Below are positions 36,547 through 48,128 of a stretch of 64,000 nucleotides of DNA, one piece after another. Source of the stretch: Pyricularia pennisetigena (Eukaryota > Ascomycota > Sordariomycetes > Magnaporthales > Pyriculariaceae); assembly GCF_004337985.1 (NCBI RefSeq), contig NC_043741.1, forward strand, positions 1,151,770 through 1,215,769, in the 5' to 3' direction. Position 1 is the first letter of the stretch. Each line of letters opens with the position of its first letter. The notes beneath the pieces were generated by a model, which worked only from the letters and a program-made list of their open reading frames with translations, had not been told where the DNA came from and did no database searches. Made by a program: the position numbers and the translations under genes.

Positions 36547-37670
36547 TTAGCGAGCTGTCATGGAGGCGTTACCGCCACGGAAGACAAGCGTTGCGTGCCT
36601 GCCCCTGACGACTTCGCCATCGCCGTTGTAAGAACCGCTCTTGGCGGCGTTACCATAGCCAAGGTCTTTCATCCTCCCGGAGGCAAGGTCAAAAATGCAG
36701 CCGTGAACCTGCAGGCCCCTCTCCTTGATGGCGTCCTGGATGTTGGCATTGGCCATGAGGACCTTGACACCAGCCTCGACGTTCATCTCGGCGATACGGA
36801 CCACGCGGTCCTTGGCGTCGGAAATGGCGTCCAGCTCAGCGGCGTTTGCCTGACGGACGGCTTTGAGAGGCGTCAGCCACGTATCGAGCACGCCGCCGAC
36901 CCTCGAGTCTCCCAAAGCAGCGTTGGCACCACCGCAGGCCGTGTGGCCGCAAAGCACGACGTGCTTGACCTTGAGGTGCATGACTGCGTACTCGATAACG
37001 GCCGATGTGTTGATGTCGGTAGCCGAGATGATGTTGGCAATGTTTCGGTGCACAAAAACATCACCTGGCTGCAGGCCCAGAATGGTCGTCTCGGGGCATC
37101 TCGAGTCAGAACACCCAAGCCAGACTGTGAAGACCAGAAAGAGACAAAAATTAGCGGGTCTGATCTATGCCTCAGACTATGTCATACCAAAATAGGCAAT
37201 AAGCAAGCCTCGCAGCTTCACAGCTCAGGCTGTAGGTGTCGCACCACACGTGCAGGCACCGGGCTGTGCGGTCCATGCTCGCATAACATCCCTTCTTGCA
37301 CCTATGTGCCCCTTCCCCCCTGGAGTCGCCGGGTACGGGAGGGGGTAGGGTAGGGAAGATAACCATGAAGGGAACAGATTGGAGCCGACTTACGGATCTG
37401 AGGCCACTGTCCGCTGGCCAGTTTGGGAAAGAAGTTCGGGTTCTGGTGAGCCTTGTAGCCGGCCCAAGCCGAGTTGGAGCTCAGAGAATACTGAAAGACA
37501 TCCTCTGAAATCCAGTTTGTATGTTAGCCTCTCTAGATCAACCCTTGAACAGATACCGACGGGCCTCGGGACCAGGGCTGGTTTTCCCACTGCGGTATCG
37601 GTGTGCCTGCCGGGTATTCAGACTTGGCATGGGGTAGGTATGAGAGCATATACTGACGATTTTGAGCCAT
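36547..37670 (-). CDS. Beta-class carbonic anhydrase
   Basis: This zinc enzyme interconverts CO2 and bicarbonate, feeding carboxylation and CO2 sensing; it is related to yeast Nce103. My model has exons 37670-37658 (13 nt), 37504-37394 and 37124-36547, giving 233 aa starting MAQNQDVFQYSLSSNSAWAG. Zinc and catalytic residues are C46-x-D48-x-R50 in GCSDSRCPE, then H102 and C105 in CGHTACGG, the standard beta-class spacing. The middle segment GLQPGDVFVHRNIANI and the ending ATLVFRGGNASMTAR also fit. An alternative model with donor GTATCT at the codon after RGPS and the downstream AG of a CAGAG acceptor would give a longer N-terminus, but the GTCAGT donor chosen gives the shorter start expected of fungal enzymes. 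No targeting peptide is evident, so it is probably cytosolic. Confidence 0.93.
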
Positions 37671-40305
37671 TGTGTCGGAAAACAAACTGTAATGTTGCTG
37701 ATTGCGCAACGTAAAGATATAGCAAGGTGAAACAAAAATATTAACAGAGCTGAAGGACTCAGAAGCGTCCGGGGTCCTCGAAGACGGCGCAAGACAAGAC
37801 AGTAGAAAATGTCTGTCTATCCACAAGAATCAGTTGACTTTAGAGAGCCAACCTTTTTTGCTTTGTCCTTCTCGGCAGCAAGAGCGTCAGGTTTCGGAGC
37901 CGGAGTTAGCTCGGAAGGTAGGTACACAGGATTTTGAAGTCGTGACCTGCTTTTTAAGAAACCAAGACGCAAGTCGTGGGGGGTAAGCCGAAGTTGGAGG
38001 TGTGATTTCGGAATTGAGAGGCTTTGAGCTTGTGGAACCAGAAAATGATAGCCACCTGGGCTATAGCGCGAAAGGACAGACAGGCCTTGTCCGAGGTACT
38101 TTTTGATAAAAGGATGGCAGTGGGTGGGTTTTTAACGGGTTGTTGTGTCGTTGGCAGGAACGACTTGCTAATAGTAGGTAAACTTGGGGGTATCACAATG
38201 TGGACTAATAAATCGACACAAGCACCACAACCTAAAAAAAAAAAGAAAAGGCTCAAGAGTTTATAATAAAAAAGACAAGATCAAAATCTCCAATCTCCTT
38301 CAGCCAACCACCCAGATGCGGGAGGTCTCTTATATTATCACAAAATGCACACACGCATGAGAGCCCTAGCTCTTTTCCGCCGAGTAGCAAAGATAAGGAG
38401 GGCACGGGTACCGTATGAGGATCATACATCCCCGGTTGGATCCCTACCATAAACAACCTTGTCTATCACTGCTACCATACAGTAATTACAAAAAAGTACC
38501 GTCAGTCAAAACCCACCGACGACGCCGCAACGGGCGGGCCAGGGTTGAAACACAAGGGGGGTCCAGTATGGGCCAGGGCCCTGGGAAAATCTCCCATGTC
38601 TTGGTGCACGGGAAATGCAAAAGAATAAATCGGTTGGCCACATGGGGAATACGGAAATTCGCTGCATGGTCAGACACGCAAGGACGAAAGCGACGTAATG
38701 ACGAGAGGGAGGGGAATAAAGGGTGTGTGTGTGTGATGAAAAAAAAAAAAAAAAAGAAAGAAAGAAAGAGCGTGGGGGGCGAAGCATCGTGGAACAGACA
38801 GACGCTTGTCTTCCGCGTCAATGTCAACTTTGGTGCTTGGACATGCCCTGCTCTCACCGTTGTGCCTCCGAGTCTTGTGCATGTCTTGTCCGGTCAAAGT
38901 CAGCTGCGGGCGGCTATTAATTATTAGCTATCTCACCTACAGTAGTCGGCCTGTTTGGGGGGTAGTTTTCCACGATCCATAGCATTTCTTTTCCCCACAA
39001 ATGCCACGTCCTCAAATGGGGGACCACCATCTCTTGTCAATGGGATTTTGCCGAAAATGCGTGGACCCAGGAGCGTATTGGCCAAGACCGAATTGTTGAA
39101 TGCCACCCTGGACCACCGTAAACCAAGGTGGAGCAAAATCCGACCGCTTGGGGGCTCTGACTTGACTCTGGGCATAAAAAGCCCCAGAATTGAAGTCGCG
39201 CAAGGATGCCGGTCAGGCGGCACTGGTCCTCGCCCTCAGGATCGACACTCTGGGAGAGGATCAGAATACGGTACACAAGCTTGTCAAGAGGCCCCTTTCT
39301 TATCGTCTTCTCCGCAAACAGCCTGCCGAATGCACATGGGGTTTGTAGACAAAAGCAAGTTCGATGCAGATTCCAATCAAGGGTTCAGGGGTTAATCTTT
39401 TGAATCAGCCAACGTCTCGCCCCCCCTTTGAGGGCTTTTCTGGAATTGTTTCTCATGGTTATCTGCCTGCCAATTTGCTGGTAACCTACAGAGTTCCCTA
39501 AACCTTTATGGGAATTTACATGAGCCACATGGCCAAAAGTCCCCTGATCTAGACCACCCATAGGCTTTAGCGCGTGCAACAACACCCTGTGCAATATCTT
39601 GGTTTTGCAGAGTTGATTTGAAATGTTTCACGAGAAAAGACTCCGACGACCCACTGAATGAATATACACTACAGTTCATGATGTATGGGGATTTTAATCA
39701 TAGATAATCAAGACCTGTTGGCTATCTCTTAATACATGCCGATGCCGAGATTCTGAGAAATTACGACCATTCGGCCAACATGCATTTCCCATCCACCATC
39801 CGCATTTCCTGCGACCTTTGCGCATCCCCAAAAAAAGAAACATACCCGCTCGAGTTACGCAGATTTACCACTCTCACCTCCATACATGTATAGTATTAGC
39901 GTGCCCAACTTAGTCGGCAAGACTTCCTTGTCTTACTCGGGACGATCCTGCAATGGTATTTCAAGGTCCTCTTGGCTTGGCAATGTTTGAACATGTCTAT
40001 CTCATACACCAGCCTGAGCGGTGCATATGTATATCGTGTCCACGTCTACCTGCCAAGCGACGGTATGACTCTCACACAGGGCGTGTTTTACGATTGTTAA
40101 GCAATGCCAACACCCAGCCTACACCACAACGTTATATCACCATGCAGAAATTCCGGCCGGAGCAGTGGCGAGGGCATCGTGCATTGGAAGAATTGAAAAG
40201 CTGAAGTATCATTCGTAATAACCCTTTTTGTGCCAATCCGAACGCCGCCCAAAATGCACCCACACGCCATTCGCAAGAACAAAGAAGCATTAAGACAATA
40301 CGAAC
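37671..40305. other. Intergenic region carbonic anhydrase / RPL8
   Basis: About 2.6 kb, containing the carbonic anhydrase promoter and the RPL8 3' flank. It has a simple-repeat block near 38723-38766. Open frames on both strands up to 170 codons have no recognisable domain, and those around 38500-38900 read through the simple repeat. Confidence 0.5.
38723..38766 (+). repeat. (GT)n, poly-A and (GAAA)n compound simple repeat
   Basis: A GT-dinucleotide stretch is followed by a 17-nt A run (38739-38755) and GAAA units. There is no sign that it is the tail of a retroposon. Confidence 0.85.
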
Positions 40306-41523
40306 CTAGACCTTGATGGCCGAGTCGATAGCCTTCTGCTTCTTCAGCTCGCGCTGCTGGGCCTTGTAACCCATGATACCACCACCCCACTGCCTGCGGG
40401 CAGACTCCGACTTCTCCAAGTAACCATCCTTGATGGCCGAGATGAGCTTGGAAAGCTCGCTCTTGTCCTCCGAGCGGACCTCGGTGATGGCGAGGACGGC
40501 GGCGGTCTATTGAATTGTCAGTTAGTGTAACCAAAAAAGAAACCAACGTATGAAACGAGTATGACTGCATACCTTCTTGTGGACGACGGTACCGAGCCTG
40601 GCCTTGCCCTTGATGATGGCGTAAGGGACACCCATCTTGCGGCAGAGGGCGGGAAGGAAGACGACAAGTTCGACGGGGTCGACGTCGTTGGGGATCAGGA
40701 CAAGCGAAGCCTTCTTGTTCTCAATCAGGCCGACGACGTGGTTGAGACCGTACTTGACGGTGTAAGGCTTCTTGCTGACATCCTCCTTCTTCTTGCCCTC
40801 CTTGACGGCGGTGGCCTCCTTGAGGAGACGCTCCTTCTTCTCGGCCTTGGTCTCAGGGCGGTACTTGTTGAGGAGCTTGAAAGCCTGGGCGGCGGTGTTC
40901 TTGTCGAGAACGTGCTGGAACTGGGCGAGCGCAGGGGGGACCTTCAGGCGCATGCTGAGGATCTTCTTCTGGCGCTGGAGACGGACATACTCGGGCCACT
41001 TCACCATGCGCGACAGGTTGCGCCTGGGCTGAATGTCCTGGCCGATACCGAAGTTACGGCTGCGCTTCTCGAGAAGCGGGTTCTACACATAGGAACGATA
41101 AAACACATGGTAAGTATGCCGACGGTGGTAGCGCGTAGGGATGGGTAGCGCGGAGGATTAAAACAAGGATCTTTACTGACCTTGGGGGCCTTCTTGCTGG
41201 CCTTGCCTGCAGAGAAAGGGGCAGGCGCCACCTTCTTTCCGGTCTTGGGGGGCTATCATTGAGGAAAGAAGACATCAGTAAATGAATTTCATTGACTGTG
41301 ACCTTCTTTGAACTCTAAAGAGGCCAAGGGACGGCATTTCTGCGCATCCACATGGCTCAAGCCAAATCATCACCCTGCCATCCGAAGACGGGCGAGGGCG
41401 GAAAAGAGCCATTGCTGCGTGATCCGAAGACCAGCGGCTTGGAACTCAAGGCTCATTACGCTCAATGCGAAAGAGGAGCAGAATGATAATCGTCATAGTC
41501 GGTCTTGCGTGTTAGCTTACCAT
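40306..41523 (-). CDS. RPL8: 60S ribosomal protein L8 (eL8, L7Ae family)
   Basis: A structural protein of the large subunit that binds 25S/5.8S rRNA. Exons are 41523-41521, 41252-41181, 41082-40573 and 40506-40306, giving 261 aa, close to yeast Rpl8 (256). The first exon consists of only the ATG; a 268-nt intron follows, then [24 protein letters not shown]. The body reads [29 protein letters not shown] (here [17 protein letters not shown]), and the L7Ae RNA-binding domain with [38 protein letters not shown] and [15 protein letters not shown]. It ends [20 protein letters not shown]. The long first intron is usual for fungal ribosomal protein genes and may aid expression. It is divergent from NCS6. 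Confidence 0.97.
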
Positions 41524-42048
41524 TTTGTCGGTTGTTTGTCGTCTCCTCGTGTTGAAGGGCGTTGGGCGTTAGGCGTTTGGGAGTCGGAGTTCAAGAAAGT
41601 TCCAAGATGGAAATTTGGGAATCCTCGTTCAAATTGTGGGTGAGGGAGTGCACAACCAAAAAGCGGTAGCCTGTGGCAGAAAATGTTGGCCCCACTGCCA
41701 AAACCATCACGTGGTAATGGCGATGTCTAAATGATCTATAGTGGGCGGGCATTCACTGTGGATAACACTTTGTACCAAGTACCTCCACATGGACACGCGA
41801 GACTAGGTGCGTAGTTAGTCGATGGCGAACATGACTGAGGTTATGGCTTTGCAAACAGTCACATAGGGTCTTGGAGTCCGTCCAAGACGACCCAGGCTAG
41901 GTACTGAATTCCTGAAAGCTGCATGTTACGGCTTGAAATTCTGAGGCAATTGAAAAAAAACAAGAAAACTCAAACATACAAGCTTTAACATTCGATTCCT
42001 TTTTCCAAACCGACCAAGAACCCCACTACGCTTCCTCAAACTTCACTC
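41524..42048. promoter_or_regulatory. Shared divergent promoter region RPL8 / NCS6
   Basis: This 525-bp region lies between the two start codons and must drive a ribosomal protein gene on one side and a tRNA-modification gene on the other. Individual factor sites could not be assigned with confidence. Confidence 0.5.
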
Positions 42049-43287
42049 ATGGCGCCCGCCCTATGCGTCTTGTGTGGTACTGAACGGGCCCTGATCAAAA
42101 GACCAAAAAACCACCAAAAACTCTGCAAGAAATGCTTCATCCAAGTCTTCGAGGATGAGGTGCATCACACCATAACCAGTTCCAACCTCTTCACCCCAGG
42201 TGAAAGAGTCGCAATCGGTGCATCAGGAGGCAAGGACTCCACAGTGCTGGCCTCAGTCCTCAAAACACTAAACGAGCGCCACAAGTATGGCCTCGAACTC
42301 GTGCTTTTGAGTGTGGACGAAGGGATCAAGGGCTACCGAGACGATTCGCTCGAGACGGTCAAGCGCAACGCCGTGCAATATGACATGCCGCTCAAGATTG
42401 TCGGTTATGACGAACTGTACGGTTGGACCATGGACCAGGTTGTCGAGACTGTCGGTAAGAAGGGCAACTGTACCTACTGCGGCATATTCCGGCGACAGGC
42501 CCTTGACCGCGGCGCCAAGGTCCTGGACATCAAGCACGTCGTTACAGGCCACAACGCCGATGATGTGGCCGAGACAGTCTTGATGAATCTGCTTCGTGGT
42601 GACCTTGCTAGGCTATCACGCAGCACGAATATCATGACCGGGGCAAATAGCGCGTTATCCGACAACGTGAAACGGAGTAAGCCGCTGAAGTATGCGTATG
42701 AGAAGGAAATCGTGCTGTACGCCCACCACAAAAAGCTTGACTATTTCAGTACAGAGTGCTTGTATAGTCCAGAGGCTTTCCGCGGTAGTGCAAGAAGCTT
42801 GATCAAGAACCTCGAGAAAGTAAGACCAAGCGCTATATTGGATATTGTGCGGAGCGGAGAGGACATGGCCAGGCTAGTGCCGTCCGAGATATCTGGGTCT
42901 TCCTGTGCCTGTAACGGAGAAGGGGAAGCTACCCAGGATTACCCAGAAGGAGAGCCCGGAGGGTGTGGATCGGCAAACGGTAGGAGTTCGGGAGGAGAAA
43001 TGGCCGAGATGGAAGCACAACTTCGCAAGAACCAAGAGTCTGCAGCTCTCGAGGTTGACGTTGGCGCCCTGGAGAACCAGAAGAGAGAGGCCGATGCTCA
43101 AAGAACCATGAGAGTTCCCATACGGAATGCTCCCGCTAAGGGCAAGGGCGGTACAGTTACCAGACAGGTACTGGGAACATGCGTTCGCTGCGGATACATG
43201 TCCAGCCAAGCCATTTGTCAGGCTTGCACATTACTGGATGGACTCAACAAGAATAGACCACAGGTACAGGTTGGTGATACGAATTGA
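42049..43287 (+). CDS. NCS6: Cytoplasmic tRNA 2-thiolation protein Ncs6/Ctu1
   Basis: Ncs6 (Ctu1), with Ncs2, makes the 2-thio group of wobble uridine (mcm5s2U34) in tRNA-Lys, -Glu and -Gln, using sulfur relayed from Urm1. A single exon codes 412 aa. The N-terminal zinc site is [14 protein letters not shown] with CKKC. The ATP-pyrophosphatase PP-loop SGGKDS is at about residues 59-64. The central motif [17 protein letters not shown] and [23 protein letters not shown] are characteristic. The C-terminus carries a second zinc motif, [17 protein letters not shown] linker at about residues 280-370 is longer and more charged than in shorter family members. The catalytic cysteines are in place. It is head-to-head with RPL8 and convergent with NDUFA1. 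Confidence 0.97.
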   Translation: MAPALCVLCGTERALIKRPKNHQKLCKKCFIQVFEDEVHHTITSSNLFTPGERVAIGASGGKDSTVLASVLKTLNERHKYGLELVLLSVDEGIKGYRDDSLETVKRNAVQYDMPLKIVGYDELYGWTMDQVVETVGKKGNCTYCGIFRRQALDRGAKVLDIKHVVTGHNADDVAETVLMNLLRGDLARLSRSTNIMTGANSALSDNVKRSKPLKYAYEKEIVLYAHHKKLDYFSTECLYSPEAFRGSARSLIKNLEKVRPSAILDIVRSGEDMARLVPSEISGSSCACNGEGEATQDYPEGEPGGCGSANGRSSGGEMAEMEAQLRKNQESAALEVDVGALENQKREADAQRTMRVPIRNAPAKGKGGTVTRQVLGTCVRCGYMSSQAICQACTLLDGLNKNRPQVQVGDTN

Positions 43288-43463
43288 GTCAGCAATGAAG
43301 GAGGTTTGTAAAAGACAAACGCCTGGCTGTTGAGGTTGATTCTTCTTGTATGTAGCTGCTACAAACCGCCTTTGTAGTTCATCTCGCGGGGTTTGCCCGG
43401 GGGCCACTGCTTTGCCTAATGATTCGATCCCCAGCCAAAATCCTGATGAGTGGTACCTGGTCT

Positions 43464-43987
43464 TTAACTCATCCTCTCCTCGGTCTGTAAAGCATCTCAT
43501 GTTAGACTTGCTAGACTGTCGGCGTTCGAGAAAACGTACCCTCCATGGATTGTTCAGTTCGAAGCCTGGTGGTGCTATCGGGTTGTCGGACTGGCCGCGT
43601 AGGAACCCTGTGAGCCTGCGGTCTCGGTCCATCACTGTAGCGCATCGAATCAGCGAAACGCGTCCCCACGTCGAGAAACTGTAGGATTGTTGTTGTGTTA
43701 TCATCTGTTGGGGTTCCCGTACTTTGCTGTAACATAGTTAGCACCCGTCCCGGTGAAGTGAAGAAACGAATGGGCAGTACGTACCCTATCCCATTGGTCA
43801 ATGGACCTCCTGGGCCTCTTGCCTCCATTCGTGTATCGTCGGAACGCCGAGATACCGGCACCCGAGACGCCAAACATCTGCCTCAATATTAGCGAACGGT
43901 CGACCGCGCTTGTCGAGGGCAACTAGACGGTATCCTTACAGCCGTGATGATGGCATAGGGAATCAAGGTCTCGAAGGGAACGGGCAT
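43464..43987 (-). CDS. NDUFA1: Complex I accessory subunit NDUFA1 (MWFE)
   Basis: A small inner-membrane subunit of mitochondrial NADH:ubiquinone oxidoreductase. Five exons (43987-43940, 43877-43785, 43726-43723, 43634-43540, 43484-43464) join to 86 aa. It starts MPVPFETLIPYAIITAMFG, a single membrane span, then RRYTNGGKRPRRSIDQWDR, QMMDRDRRLTG, GQSDNPIAPPGFELNNPW and ends RTEERMS. The third exon is only CAAA: without it the flanking exons join out of frame into a stop, and with it the conserved QMMDRDRR is restored. Both introns beside it have GTACG donors, ACAG acceptors and branch-like GCTAACT or GCTGATT. Length and motifs match fungal MWFE. Other choices in this region give no family match. 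Confidence 0.9.
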
Positions 43988-44727
43988 TTTGCCGGTCGAA
44001 ATTACTGGTCGAGCTATAGTTAGCAGGCGAGATGCTTCGTTTCGGGCAGAGGAACTCCTCACAGCTCAATTGACTGGCAGATGTGATACAAAGATTGTTG
44101 GCTTTGCTGTCGGGAGCTCTCTCATGGCTCGTCGCTGTGCTTCAATAGATTGAGGTCAATTGACCCGATCACCATAGCCACAGCTCCGGCTTGTCAACCT
44201 CAGGCATCACTCAATTGGATTTTAGATGACAAGGATGTTTCCGTCGGGACCCACCTGCCCGCATGTCGCATCGCTGCTCTAGCGGGTCGCGACTTCCGGC
44301 CAAATTCCCAGATAGACGAAAGGAGACTCAGCAGCTCAACCATCACCTCCAGACATGGCTGAGTCCAACTTCAGCTCCATGAATCTCCATCCAAATATTT
44401 TGCCTGTTTAACGTGCCGGAGAGCACATTCTCTCAACAAGCCCCGTTATTTTATCGACAAGGTCATCCGCCAGCTGTGGTATTGCGCGTCTTGCTCAACA
44501 GGACCATCACTCCAGCCCGATCCCGAAACGACTCGCAACGTCACAGTCTCAAGCAAGCGCATTCTTTCCACTCTCATTGTTTCCAGAAGCTCCATGATAC
44601 CTCGACAGGCTGGAATGACTGATTACGTTGGCAAAAAGCATCATCGATCGACCCCACCTTCCCACCGAACACGTGGCGACTCGACCAACTCACCCTGCTT
44701 CTGCCTGCACCTCAAGGGTCTTTAGCC
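43988..44727. promoter_or_regulatory. Divergent promoter region NDUFA1 / SAS3
   Basis: This 740-bp region lies between divergent start codons and includes the likely long 5' UTR of the acetyltransferase gene. No separate gene is supported. Confidence 0.5.
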
Positions 44728-47700
44728 ATGGCCAGTGCTCAGCTAATGGAGGAGGAGCTGCAGCATAGTGTGATGGTTGCAGGGGCTGCTGAAGTCGACA
44801 TGGCCGACTATGGTGATGCGCCAGTTGATGATGCCGACGGCGATGTCGACGAAGAGATGGAAACCTCGCACTTGGAGGACTCAGTTCTGGTGAACGGCAC
44901 AACGGACAATAAAGGCTTGATTGAAAGCGTGGAGCCCGACAACTACGATGATGCCGACGGCGAAGCTGAGAAGGATGAAGAGAATGAGGAAGGCGCCGAA
45001 GACTACGGGGAAGACGAAAACGAACAGGATGATAGCGACCAGGATGACGACGAAGGCGACTCAGACCGAGATGATAGTGACGCGCCTACAGAAGGTGACC
45101 ATGAAGATGAAGACCTGGACCATGCAGCAGCAGATACTCTGAGATCAGAGGACGATGCAGAAGAGGAAGACGAAGACGAAGGCGTTGGTGCCGTCAAGAT
45201 CAAGCCGGGCGAGACGGATGACGAAGATGAGAGTGACGAGAGTGAAGGATCAGTAGGCCACAGTGAGAGTGCCGACGAGTCTGATGGTGAGGCCTCATGG
45301 GATGAAGCTGTCGAAAATATCGAAGACGATGTAGAAGACGAAGATAAGTTCGACGAACTTGGCGGCCTTTGCATGTTCTGTAAGGAAGACGAGGATACGG
45401 GCGCATATATCACCTGCAGAGAATGTGGGGAGAAGTGTAAGTGGAATTCTCCGTTAAACTAACGCGATTCAAGCTGACTTTGTTTTAAGCACACGAGCAC
45501 TGCGCAAAAAATAATTCTGCGTGGAGTGAAAAGCATAGTGAGTTGTCGCAAATTTGGGTCAAATAAGAGACACCGAAAGAAGAGAAATTAAATCGCTAAC
45601 CCTTACCAGGCACCACAAAATGGAAATGTCTAGATTGCGCATCAACAGATCTGGCTGGTGAAGGAGATGTGGATGAAGCAGAAGGTGTGGGGCTTGCTTG
45701 CTCTCCCATAACTACAGGATCGGCCTCTTCGACGCATGGCGGCGCAGACTCAAAATCGGGTTGTGATCTTCCAGACCAAAACCACCCGGCAGTAGACGAG
45801 GATTCCTTGGATGGTTCTCGCGTGCTCAGAAAGCGCAAGACATCATCTGTGGAGGCCGACGAGGGTGTGATGTCATTGCGTAAGCGTCGCAAGAACACAT
45901 CGGAGACCCGAGGTCATGATGATGGCACAACAGGCACAGAGGACCCTACAAGGCCCCAGTCCTCTCGGTCATTGAGACCAAAGACGTCTGACTCTGCCCA
46001 TGTCAGCATCGAGAAGAAGACTCGGGATACATTTATCCTAAAGCTCAAGGCCGATCCTACAGAACTGAGGCGTATAGAGGCTCGACCACGGCAGATTCCC
46101 AAGCGTCGAGGTGGTCGAACTGGCGGTCGCTCTGGTGGTCGATCTGGGGGCCGATTCGGCGGTCGGGGCCGCACAACACGTCCTCCCGCTCAACCAGTGG
46201 TACAAAACTTAGTGGCGCCATTTGCAGCGCCATTTTCTTCCTCGGCATTATATCAGCCCTTCTTTTTTGACAAGGAATCAGAAGAGCTCAAAGGCAAGCC
46301 GTACGGCGGTATCCTCGACGAGGCCGATGCGGACACTAGCAAGACCTTTCCGCAGCCCGAGGATCGTAAGCGCTTCGACGAGGCAAAACAGAAGGCTGAG
46401 GAGGAATGGCGAGAGAGGATTCTCAAAATGCAGGCGACCATGACAGTCCCTGTCAAAAAATCGAAAAAACCGTCGGGCCCGGCAAGCCAGATCGAATGTA
46501 TCGAGTTTGGCGGCTGGGAAATCGACACCTGGTATGCAGCCCCGTATCCAGAGGAATACAGCAGAAACCGGGTTCTCTACATCTGCGAGTTCTGCTTGAA
46601 ATACATGAACTCGGACTACGTGGCATGGCGTCACAAGCTCAAGTGTCCTGCGAAACATCCCCCGGGAGATGAGATTTACCGCCATGGGTCCGTCTCGGTT
46701 TTCGAGGTAGATGGCCGGAAGAATCCAGTGTATTGCCAGAACCTTTGCTTGCTGGCTAAGCTGTTTCTTGGGTCAAAGACGCTGTACTACGACGTCGAGC
46801 CATTCTTGTTCTACGTACTGTGCGAGTACGATGAGTATGGCTATCACTTCGTTGGGTACTTTTCCAAGGAAAAGCGAGCAAGTAGTCAAAATAACGTCAG
46901 CTGCATCTTGACCTTGCCAATACATCAACGAAAGGGATACGGAAATTTGCTCATCGACTTCTCCTACCTTCTCACCCGCGTGGAAAAGAAGACGGGCTCG
47001 CCTGAGAAGCCACTCTCGGATATGGGCCTGGTCTCGTACAGGAACTACTGGCGACTGGTTCTTTGCCAGTACTTCATCGATCACGTCCCTGAGGATAAAG
47101 AAAAACAGACAGGCCTCAGCATCAAGCAAATCTCGGACGACACAGGCATGACAGCTGACGATGTTGTCGCCGCGTTGGAAGGCCTGAGATGTTTGGTGCG
47201 AGACCCACAAACCGAGTTGTACGCCTTCAGGGTAGATTTGCCTTTCTGCAGAGAGTATGTTGAGAAGTGGCAAGCCAAAAAATACGTGAAGCTCGATCCA
47301 CGCTATCTCACGTGGACCCCGTACGTCATGGGTAGGGGCAACGCGACGAACTTTGAGCTGGGCCCAGCTCTTAACGCCATCGCGCCCCGCGAGGATGAGG
47401 AAGAGCCGAAACCAACGGAACCCGCCATCACGGTTCTTCCCAGCGGGGAGACCTCTGTTGTGTATGCCGCTGTCACTGCACACAGCGAAGCGAACAACGG
47501 CGGCGCAGCCAACGGAGAACCTACCGTGCTTCAGTCCACCGAAGCTAACGATGACGGGGCAAAGACAACGGCTGAGTCAAATCTGGAACTTCAACCGAGC
47601 ATCGAAGGCGACAGAGAGGTGAGCGTTGCGAAGGAGGTAATCGTGGACAAGGAGCTTCCCGAACGGAAGTGGATGCATCTTTACAAGTCAATCCCTCCAA

Positions 47701-48128
47701 CGCGTTTTCAAGTGTTTCCTCCGATATCCCGCAAGGTTGAGCGGCCTCGAGCGGCTGTCGTACGGATACCAGTTGCGCAACCCGTGGCTCTTCCGCGCCC
47801 TAAGCCTAAACGTCCCGCAGGGCCGCGTCGTTCAGCCCCAGCAAAGAAGCCAAAAAGCTCCACCGCACGGGTTCGTAAGGCGGGCGGAACAGGTCGGGGA
47901 CCTGGCAGATGGCCCAAGGGGACCAAGAAGAGCGACTATGGGAATGCTGACAGCGGACCAGGATTACCTCCGGCATGGATTGCTGCCAGGCTTGCTGCTC
48001 AAGCATCCAAGAATAATGGTCGGGAGGCGAATGCCACATCAGATAGCAAAGACACAGCAGCTGCCAAGGTCGAGGGTAAAGCTGAAGATACGGTGCAAGT
48101 CCAGACGCCTATTGTCAAGGATGTCTAG
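44728..48128 (+). CDS. SAS3: MYST-family histone acetyltransferase, Sas3-like with PHD finger
   Basis: A nuclear lysine acetyltransferase, most like Sas3/KAT6 of NuA3-type complexes (histone H3). Exons 44728-45436, 45490-45537 and 45610-48128 give 1091 aa. Residues 1-210 are highly acidic. A PHD-type finger follows (about 215-262): CMFC, CREC, HEHC and, across the introns, KWKCLDC. A short Arg/Gly tract (RRGGRTGGRSGGRSGGR) lies near residue 400. The MYST domain (about 510-790) has the C2HC finger CEFCLKYMNSDYVAWRHKLKC, the catalytic-region Cys in NNVSCILTLP, acetyl-CoA loop QRKGYGN and the general-base Glu in SPEKPLSDMGLVSYRNYW. The tail is Pro/Lys-rich with an AT-hook-like GRGPGRWPKG. Esa1/Tip60-type proteins would have a chromodomain instead, which is absent. 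All key residues are present. Confidence 0.93.

Noticed and set aside
36532..37353. Plus-strand open frame of 273 codons
   Set aside because: It lies antisense to the carbonic anhydrase exons, whose protein has all zinc and catalytic residues; the plus frame has no recognisable domain.
37510..37657. Longer N-terminus for carbonic anhydrase (through SYLPHAKSEYPAG)
   Set aside because: It needs a GTATCT donor and the second AG of a CAGAG acceptor. The GTCAGT donor after 13 nt joins to the first AG in phase and gives the short start expected for the family. It remains a possible isoform.
38739..38766. A run plus GAAA units as the tail of a SINE/LINE insertion
   Set aside because: No internal promoter boxes, coding remnants or target-site duplication could be seen nearby.
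38415..38927. Plus-strand frame of 170 codons
   Set aside because: It reads through the GT/poly-A/GAAA simple repeat and has no domain or conserved motif.
41280..41400. Possible C/D-box snoRNA in RPL8 intron 1
   Set aside because: On the minus strand GTGATGAT resembles a C box and CTGA lies about 90 nt later, but I found no terminal stem and no convincing internal boxes, so evidence is too weak.
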